From Streptomyces canus (GTDB lineage Bacteria; Actinomycetota; Actinomycetes; Streptomycetales; Streptomycetaceae): a stretch of DNA of 64,000 nucleotides. The DNA lies in the NCBI RefSeq assembly GCF_001514145.1, contig NZ_KQ948660.1, positions 287,040 to 351,039 of the forward strand, given 5' to 3'. The notes below the pieces were generated by a model. It searched no databases and had not been told where the DNA came from. It saw only the letters and a list, made by a program, of their open reading frames with translations. The translations under genes and the position numbers were made by a program. This document shows positions 58,800 through 64,000 of the stretch, piece by piece. The first letter of the stretch is position 1. Each line of letters opens with the position of its first letter.

Positions 58800-59969
58800 A
58801 TGCCCCCCGGGAGCCGGAAAGTCGCGATCACCGGAGTGGCCCTGGCCGACTGCGGCCGCGTGGACGACGCGACGCCCTACACCCTGCACGCCCAGGCCGC
58901 CCGCCGCGCCCTGGCCGACGCCGGACTGGACCGCTCGCTGGTCGACGGCCTCGCCTCGGCCGGCACCGGCACCCTCGCCCCCGTCGAGATCGCCGAGTAC
59001 CTGGGCCTGCGCCCCACCTGGGTCGACTCGACCTCGGTCGGCGGTGCCACCTGGGAGGTCATGGCGGCGCACGCGGCCGACGCGATCGCCGCCGGACACG
59101 CGAACGCGGTCCTGCTGGTCTACGGCTCCACGGCCCGCGCCGACATCAGGGCCGGCCGCCGCACCGGCACCCTCTCCTTCGGGGCCCGCGGCCCGCTGCA
59201 GTTCGAGGTGCCCTACGGCCACACCCTGATCGCCAAGTACGCGATGGCGGCCCGCCGCCACATGATCGAACACGGCACGACCATCGAGCAGTTGGCGCAG
59301 GTCGCGGTCCAGGCCCGCGCCAACGCGGCCCTGAACCCCGAGGCGATGTTCCGCGACCCGATCACCGTCGACGACGTCCTCTCGGGCCCGATGATCGCGG
59401 ACCCGTTCACCAAGCTGCACTGCTGCATCCGCTCCGACGGCGGCGCGGCGGTGCTGCTCGCGGCCGAGGAGTATGTACGGGACTGCCGTCCCGCTCCCGT
59501 CTGGGTGCTGGGCACCGGGGAGTACGTCTCGCACGTCAGCATGTCCGAGTGGCCCGACTTCACGGTGTCCCCGGCGGCGGTGAGCGGACGGCTGGCCTTC
59601 GAGCGGGCGGGGGTGCGCCCCGAGGAGATCGAACTCGCCCAGATCTACGACGCGTTCACCTATATGACGCTGGTGACGCTGGAGGACCTCGGCTTCTGTG
59701 CCAAGGGCGAGGGCGGTGCCTTCGTGGAGAAGGGACGGCTGAAGGTCGAGGGCGGGGACCTGCCGGTGAACACCGACGGCGGCGGGCTGTCCGCCCAGCA
59801 CCCGGGCATGCGCGGGCTGTTCCTCCTCGTGGAGGCCGTACGGCAGTTGCGCGGGGAGGCGGGCGCACGGCAGGTGCGGCGCCCGGACGGGTCGGCGCCG
59901 CATCTGGCGGTGGCGTCCGGGACGGGGGGCTGGTTCTGCTCGTCGGGGACGGTGGTGCTGGGGCGTTAG
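58800..59969 (+). CDS. Thiolase-fold lipid-transfer protein without an evident catalytic cysteine
   Basis: 389 residues from ATG 58800, with GGAGG upstream. It belongs to the same SCP2-thiolase-like group as the product of 49765: KVAITGVALADCGR, ARANAALNPEAMFRDPITVDD, ELAQIYDAFTYMTLVTLEDLGFCAKGEGGAF and LPVNTDGGGLSAQHPGM. At the nucleophile region it reads STSVGGATWEVMAAHA, with no Cys, so classical thiolysis is unlikely. Retro-aldol cleavage, as proposed for cysteine-less Ltp enzymes, or a structural role is more plausible. It has no adjacent DUF35 gene and may share the one at 50918. Confidence 0.88.
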   Translation: MPPGSRKVAITGVALADCGRVDDATPYTLHAQAARRALADAGLDRSLVDGLASAGTGTLAPVEIAEYLGLRPTWVDSTSVGGATWEVMAAHAADAIAAGHANAVLLVYGSTARADIRAGRRTGTLSFGARGPLQFEVPYGHTLIAKYAMAARRHMIEHGTTIEQLAQVAVQARANAALNPEAMFRDPITVDDVLSGPMIADPFTKLHCCIRSDGGAAVLLAAEEYVRDCRPAPVWVLGTGEYVSHVSMSEWPDFTVSPAAVSGRLAFERAGVRPEEIELAQIYDAFTYMTLVTLEDLGFCAKGEGGAFVEKGRLKVEGGDLPVNTDGGGLSAQHPGMRGLFLLVEAVRQLRGEAGARQVRRPDGSAPHLAVASGTGGWFCSSGTVVLGR

Positions 59970-61288
59970 GGCACGACTCTGATGGTCGCCTTGTCGTTGG
60001 GGGTGTCCGGGTCCCTGCGGCCCACGTCCCACGGGTTGGAGGGGGCCTTCTCCAGGAGGCTCAGGGTGCCCTCGCCGGGGGCGCCGAGCTCGGCCGTGAA
60101 CTCGAAGGAACGGGTCTCACCCGGCTTCAGGTCGGGCACCTCGCAGGTGTAGGTGAAGCCGTTGTTGTCGCAGTACGCCCGGTAAGCGCCGTCGTCGTAC
60201 TCCTCCATGGGCTCCTTCACCACCCTCAGCTCGAAAGGCGGCTCGAAGACCAGCTCGGCCGTGGTGCCGGCGTCGGCGGGCCCGTTGTTGGTGACCTCGA
60301 TGCGGAAGGTGCGCCGGGTGCCGGGACCGCCGCGCAGTTCGACGTCGGAGACCTGGTAGTCGGCGTGGGTGTCGACGACGAGCTGGGTGGATCCGCCGCC
60401 CCCGACGAAGGTGCCCTCGCTGCCGGCGGTGGGCTCGGCCTCCAGGGCCGGCCCGTCGCCGGGGCCGCCGCCCTTCGTATAGCTGTGGTACTGCCCCGGG
60501 CCCATGTCCAGGGCCCAGACGTCCCGGCCGTAGGAGGGATACATCTGCGCGGCGGGGACGCGCAGTCTCATGGCGGGGCGGACGACGAGCGTCTCTCCCG
60601 GGTCTACGGTCACCTCCGGCAGCTCGCACACCGCGAGATGGCCCTTGCTCAGCTCGGGGTAACGGCAGTTGTCGTACCGCTGCGTGAACTCCGTCCCGTC
60701 GGCGCTCATCGCGATCCCCAGCCCCTTGACCGGCACCTCGCCGGTGTTCCGCACGACGAGCGGGGAGATTAGCTCGGAGCCGGGCCGCAGAAGATCCTTC
60801 GAGTACGCGGGTGCCACCGCCTCGACCACCGGCTCGCCGACGACGAAACGGGTCCGTGCGGTGAGCTTTCTGCCGCTCTTCGTGGTGTAGGTGTAGCGGA
60901 CGACGGCCGTGGCACCGGCCTCGGCGCCCTTGACCCCGTACGGCTGCGCACGGGCGCTGTCCGCCCAGTCGCTGTAGTCGCCGTCGACCTCACAGGTCAG
61001 ATGCGCGGAGTCGCCCTCGCAGGATCCGTACTTCTTCAGCCGGACCACGTCCCGCCCGTCGGGGGCCACCTCCACCGTGAGCCGGCGGACCCCGGGGCCG
61101 TTCCCGTCCTCGGCCGTCACGGAGAAGGGCATCTTGTCCTTCGGGCCGGACTTGTCGCCGTAGGGGCGCAGGTAGAAGAGCTCGGGGACGGTGAGGGAGG
61201 AGTGCGCCGCCCCGGAGTCGCAGGCGGCCAGGGACGCGAGCAGAAGGACACCGGCGGCGCCAACTGCCGTACCGGACAAGCGATTCAC
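59966..61288 (-). CDS. Putative surface lipoprotein
   Basis: 440 residues from GTG 61288, with GGAGGG upstream. The signal ends in a lipobox LAAC (Cys23). Two or three CARDB/DUF11-like beta-sandwich segments follow (LISPLVVRNTGEVPVKGLGI, RTFRIEVTNNGPADAGTTAE, LKPGETRSFEFTAELG), typical of surface adhesion or stalk proteins. No enzyme motif is seen. Its stop overlaps the thiolase-like gene stop tail to tail by four bases. Confidence 0.82.
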   Translation of the reverse strand: MNRLSGTAVGAAGVLLLASLAACDSGAAHSSLTVPELFYLRPYGDKSGPKDKMPFSVTAEDGNGPGVRRLTVEVAPDGRDVVRLKKYGSCEGDSAHLTCEVDGDYSDWADSARAQPYGVKGAEAGATAVVRYTYTTKSGRKLTARTRFVVGEPVVEAVAPAYSKDLLRPGSELISPLVVRNTGEVPVKGLGIAMSADGTEFTQRYDNCRYPELSKGHLAVCELPEVTVDPGETLVVRPAMRLRVPAAQMYPSYGRDVWALDMGPGQYHSYTKGGGPGDGPALEAEPTAGSEGTFVGGGGSTQLVVDTHADYQVSDVELRGGPGTRRTFRIEVTNNGPADAGTTAELVFEPPFELRVVKEPMEEYDDGAYRAYCDNNGFTYTCEVPDLKPGETRSFEFTAELGAPGEGTLSLLEKAPSNPWDVGRRDPDTPNDKATIRVVP

Positions 61289-61329
61289 CGACCATCCCTC
61301 CCTCAGGTGTGCGAAGTACCCTGAACTGT

Positions 61330-61755
61330 ATGGCCCTGACTCGTGAGCAACGTGAACAGTTCCTGGCCGAGCCGCATGTCGCCGCGCTGGCGGTCGACGC
61401 CGGAGAGGAGCGCGCGCCGCTCGCTCTGCCGATCTGGTACCAGTACACGCCCGGTGGTGACATCTGGATCATGACCGGGCGCGATTCCCGCAAGCACGAA
61501 CTGATCCGGGCGGCCGGCCGTTTCTCCCTGCTGGTCGAGCGCGTCGAGCCCACCATCCGGTACGTGTCCGTGGAGGGGCCGGTCGTCGACACCCGACCGG
61601 GCACCCTCGAAGACCTCCGGGAGATCTCCGCCCGCTACCTGCCGGCCGAGAAGGTGGACGGGTACGTGGAGTTCGCCTCGAAGAACCACGGCGAGCAGGT
61701 GATCATCCGGATACGGCCCGAAAGGTGGGTGACGTCCGACCTCGGTACCGTCTGA
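61330..61755 (+). CDS. Pyridoxamine 5'-phosphate oxidase-fold (PPOX, F420- or flavin-binding) protein
   Basis: 141 residues. The split-barrel pattern is visible in TREQREQFLAEPHVAALAVDA, PLALPIWYQYTPGGDIWIMTGRDSRKHELIRAAGRFSLLVERVEPTIRYVSVEGPV. Related actinobacterial proteins bind F420 or FMN. ATG 61330 has no ribosome site and may start a leaderless message. It lies 41 bp from the divergent lipoprotein gene and 3 bp before pdxH, so both PPOX genes are co-transcribed. Confidence 0.85.
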   Translation: MALTREQREQFLAEPHVAALAVDAGEERAPLALPIWYQYTPGGDIWIMTGRDSRKHELIRAAGRFSLLVERVEPTIRYVSVEGPVVDTRPGTLEDLREISARYLPAEKVDGYVEFASKNHGEQVIIRIRPERWVTSDLGTV

Positions 61756-61758
61756 GGC

Positions 61759-62424
61759 ATGGCAACGGATCTTCACGAACTGCTCAGGTCGCTGCGGGTG
61801 TGGGACCCGGAGGTCACCTCGCTGCCCTCCTTCGACCCCGCGACCGCGCCCGCGACCCCGCTGGAGCTCTTCACCACCTGGTTCGCGGAGGCGGTGGCCG
61901 CCGGGCAGACCGAGCCGCACACCATGTCCCTCGCGACGGCGGACGCGGAGGGCCGGCCGGACGTCCGCACCGTGATGCTGCACGGCGCGGACGAGGACGG
62001 CTGGGCCTTCGCAAGCCACTCCCACAGCCGCAAGGGAGGACACCTGTCGGTACGCCCGTACGCCGCCCTCGGCTTCTACTGGCCGGTCCTCGGCCGGCAG
62101 GTGCGGGTGAAGGGGCCGGTGAGCGCCGCGCCCTCCGAGGAGGGCCAGGCCGATTTGCACGCCCGCTCGACCGGCGCGCTGGCCGCCGCGCTCACCGGAC
62201 GGCAGAGCGAAGTACTTGGCTCGCTCGGGGAGTTGGCCCGGATGTCCGAGGAGGCCTGGGAGCGGGCGCAGCGGGAGCCGGAGGTGCCGGTGCCGTCCTG
62301 GACGCTGTACCGGCTGCTTCCGGACGAGGTGGAGTTCTTCCAGGGGGACGAGCGCAGGCGGCACGTCCGGCTCAACTACCGTCGGGCGGATCGGGGTTGG
62401 GCTCAGGAACTGCTCTGGCCCTGA
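61759..62424 (+). CDS. pdxH: Pyridoxine/pyridoxamine 5'-phosphate oxidase
   Basis: 221 residues. FMN-dependent PdxH makes pyridoxal 5'-phosphate from PNP or PMP. Seen: TMSLATADAEGRPDVRTVMLHGADEDGWAFASHSHSRKGGHL, ALGFYWPVLGRQVRVKG, and the C-terminal WTLYRLLPDEVEFFQGDERRRHVRLNY. It is probably translated from the same transcript as the upstream PPOX gene. The last 22 bp overlap a convergent acetyltransferase gene. Confidence 0.88.
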   Translation: MATDLHELLRSLRVWDPEVTSLPSFDPATAPATPLELFTTWFAEAVAAGQTEPHTMSLATADAEGRPDVRTVMLHGADEDGWAFASHSHSRKGGHLSVRPYAALGFYWPVLGRQVRVKGPVSAAPSEEGQADLHARSTGALAAALTGRQSEVLGSLGELARMSEEAWERAQREPEVPVPSWTLYRLLPDEVEFFQGDERRRHVRLNYRRADRGWAQELLWP

Positions 62425-63281
62425 AAGTCGTACACCGCGAAGTCCGCCACCGGCCGGTAACCGATGCGCTGGTAGAGGCCGTTGCTGGTCGGGTTGGCCA
62501 GGTCGGTGAAGAGCAGCACCTCGTCGGCGCCCCGCTCCCGCGCCAGCCGGCTGACCTCGGCGGTGGCGGCACCGGCGTACCCGCGGCCGCGGAGACCTGC
62601 CGGGGTGTAGACGGGCGCCACCCGGATCTGGCCGGCGACCGGCGGAGTGAGGCCGGCCATGGAGACGGGGGTGCCGTCGGGGGCCTCCCAGAGGGTGACT
62701 CCGCCGTAGGCGAGGCGGGCGTCGGCCCAGGACTCGGCGCGCACGGAGTCGTTCTCGCTCTCTCCGATGTCCCGGACGAACTCGCCGAACCAGCGCGCCA
62801 GCAGCTCCCGGTCGTCCTCCCCCGCGATCCTCGGCCGCCCCTGTGGCACCGGCTCCGGCTCGGTCAGTGTGTCCAGCCGGTACAGCCGCTGGCGCTGATA
62901 CGGCACGGCCTCGGCCCCGGTCCGGCGCCGCCAGGCCTCGGCGAAACCTTCCGCGGTCGCGGCCTCCGCACTGACACCGGGCACGGCATGGCCCAGGGCC
63001 GTCAGATGGGCGGCGAGGGAGTCGGCCCGCGCGGTGGTCAGGGGCGTGAGATACAGCCGGTACGGCGGTGTCCGGAAGTAGGCCCCCCGTACGCTCCCGT
63101 CCTCCTCCAGCAGTCCGAAGAGGGGCGCCTCGTCGCCGTACGCATGGAGCCCGCGGGTGCGCAGCCCCTCGGTCACGGTGAGGACGACGGTGTGCAGGTC
63201 CGGGCGGGAGCGCAGGAAGTCACCGGCGCGGGTGAGGAACTCGTCGAGGTCTTCGGTGGAGTGCCAGGCTGTGGGAGGCAT
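62403..63281 (-). CDS. GNAT family N-acetyltransferase
   Basis: 292 residues from ATG 63281. The C-terminal GNAT core has VSMAGLTPPVAGQIRVAPVY, TPAGLRGRGYAGAATAEVS (acetyl-CoA pyrophosphate loop R-G-x-G-x-A) and LFTDLANPTSNGLYQRIGYRPV. The N-terminal half is a degenerate, possibly duplicated, domain. The substrate is unknown. Confidence 0.88.
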   Translation of the reverse strand: MPPTAWHSTEDLDEFLTRAGDFLRSRPDLHTVVLTVTEGLRTRGLHAYGDEAPLFGLLEEDGSVRGAYFRTPPYRLYLTPLTTARADSLAAHLTALGHAVPGVSAEAATAEGFAEAWRRRTGAEAVPYQRQRLYRLDTLTEPEPVPQGRPRIAGEDDRELLARWFGEFVRDIGESENDSVRAESWADARLAYGGVTLWEAPDGTPVSMAGLTPPVAGQIRVAPVYTPAGLRGRGYAGAATAEVSRLARERGADEVLLFTDLANPTSNGLYQRIGYRPVADFAVYDFQGQSSS

Positions 63282-63320
63282 GTCTCATGATCCTGCGCGA
63301 GCGCGCCGGACGCCTCCGAA

Positions 63321-63917
63321 TTACGACGGCTCGGGGTCCGTCGCCAGTCGGGCGTGCAGGTGCACGTCCCGGAACGCGTCGTGCCGCCCCGCCTCGAACA
63401 TCGCGCCCCGCAGCGTGCCCTCGTAGCGGAAGCCGCAGCGTTCGGCGACGGTGCAGGAGGCGTCGTGGCCGAGGGCGTGGCCCAGTTCCAGCCGGTGCAG
63501 GCCGAGGTCGGTGAGGGCCCAGTGGGCGCCGAGGCGGAGGGCGCGGGTGGCGACCCCGTGGCCGCGGGCCTCGGGCAGCACCCAGTAGCCGACGCGGGCG
63601 GTGCGGAAGACGTGGTCGATGACGTTGATGCCGAGGTGTCCGAGCGTCTTACCGCTCGACTCGTCCGTGATCCGGTACGACACGCTTGTGCCCTGCGCCG
63701 CCTGTTCGGCCCTGCGTCGCATGCCGGCACGGGCGCCGTCGAGGTCGTGGATCAGGGTGAGAGGGGTGTTCCAGCGCCCGAACTCGGGGTCCAGCGCGCC
63801 GCGCAGCCAGTCCTGGGCCTGGGCGCCGGATTCCGCGTCCCAGGCGCACAGGCGCAGGCCGTGGCCGTGCAGCGGGGTGAAGGGGCGGATGAGGTGCTGA
63901 TCGTCGACGTCGGTCAT
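63321..63917 (-). CDS. GNAT family N-acetyltransferase, RimJ/RimL-like
   Basis: 198 residues from ATG 63917 (an in-frame TTG at 63929 is possible). Motifs: RPFTPLHGHGLRLCAWD, GHLGINVIDHVFRTARVGYWVLPEARGHGVATRALRLGAHWALTDLGLHRLEL and CGFRYEGTLRGAMFEAGRHDAFRDVHLHARL, the pattern of ribosomal-protein or aminoglycoside-type acetyltransferases that act on an amino terminus or amine. The gene follows the partial ORF at the right edge without a gap. Confidence 0.9.
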   Translation of the reverse strand: MTDVDDQHLIRPFTPLHGHGLRLCAWDAESGAQAQDWLRGALDPEFGRWNTPLTLIHDLDGARAGMRRRAEQAAQGTSVSYRITDESSGKTLGHLGINVIDHVFRTARVGYWVLPEARGHGVATRALRLGAHWALTDLGLHRLELGHALGHDASCTVAERCGFRYEGTLRGAMFEAGRHDAFRDVHLHARLATDPEPS

Positions 63918-63925
63918 CCGCCCAT

Positions 63926-64000
63926 TCAAACCGCCCCGGACGCCCCGCGCGGCCTGAATTTCGGTACCCGGTCCGGGAAGACCGCCTCCAGGTCAAGGCG
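63926..64000 (-). CDS. Possible C-terminus of a gene cut by the window edge
   Basis: An open reverse frame enters from base 64000 and ends with TGA at 63926-63928. It reads RLDLEAVFPDRVPKFRPRG and five more residues, which looks like a protein tail. It is too short to identify. Confidence 0.4.
   Translation of the reverse strand, partial: RLDLEAVFPDRVPKFRPRGASGAV

Overview
The window is high-GC actinobacterial DNA and almost certainly comes from Streptomyces. Codons end in G or C, many starts are GTG or TTG, and the reverse strand is full of long shadow ORFs. It holds the afsK, afsS and afsR regulatory genes, an F420 (FO synthase) gene, a DUF397 protein and SARP, STAND and PQQ-kinase proteins. 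From remembered S. coelicolor locus numbers, the core (DD-carboxypeptidase, fbiC, afsR, afsS, a small secreted protein, afsK) matches the SCO4439 to SCO4423 neighbourhood in the same order. Several gene blocks are present here that the S. coelicolor numbering leaves no room for.

Layout. 1-5.4 kb: partial GPP34 protein, DD-carboxypeptidase with a very long acidic N-terminus, polytopic membrane protein. 5.6-12.5 kb: a likely two-domain alpha/beta-barrel protein, a membrane-tethered Ser/Thr kinase with a beta-propeller, an orphan peptide-binding lipoprotein, and a decayed sirtuin. 12.7-15.2 kb: SDR and sodium:solute symporter. 15.3-24 kb: secreted BNR propeller protein, ADP-ribosylglycohydrolase-like protein, an NmrA/HxlR divergent pair, a STAND ATPase with TPRs, and a type II toxin-antitoxin pair. 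24-36 kb: DUF2165 protein, an L,D-transpeptidase-like protein lacking the cysteine, fbiC, an LLM enzyme, a TetX-like monooxygenase, small hypotheticals, an EEP nuclease-family protein, a Ddn-like reductase, a tandem duplicated XRE regulator with a quinone oxidoreductase, a cupin and a DUF3455 protein.

36-43.8 kb and 48-59 kb hold a split catabolic gene set: two LLM flavin enzymes, two amidohydrolases, aldehyde dehydrogenase, SDR, acyl-CoA synthetase, thiolase + DUF35 + enoyl-CoA hydratase, acyl-CoA dehydrogenase + Ddn-like reductase, and a second thiolase-like protein. The promoter regions of these operons, and of the SDR at 12.7 kb, carry the same 17-bp inverted repeat (core CTGAC-N5-GTCAG). 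I read them as one regulon for breaking down an unidentified carboxylic substrate through CoA thioesters. A TetR gene at 56 kb is the best regulator candidate in the window. The set surrounds and interrupts the afsR-afsS-afsK locus. The last 4 kb hold a lipoprotein, two flavin-fold oxidases (one PdxH) and two GNAT acetyltransferases.

Four unrelated proteins (DD-carboxypeptidase, AfsR, aldehyde dehydrogenase, acyl-CoA dehydrogenase) carry expanded low-complexity segments; those in the carboxypeptidase and AfsR are clearly made of DNA-level direct repeats. I saw no tRNA, rRNA, CRISPR array, transposase or phage gene.
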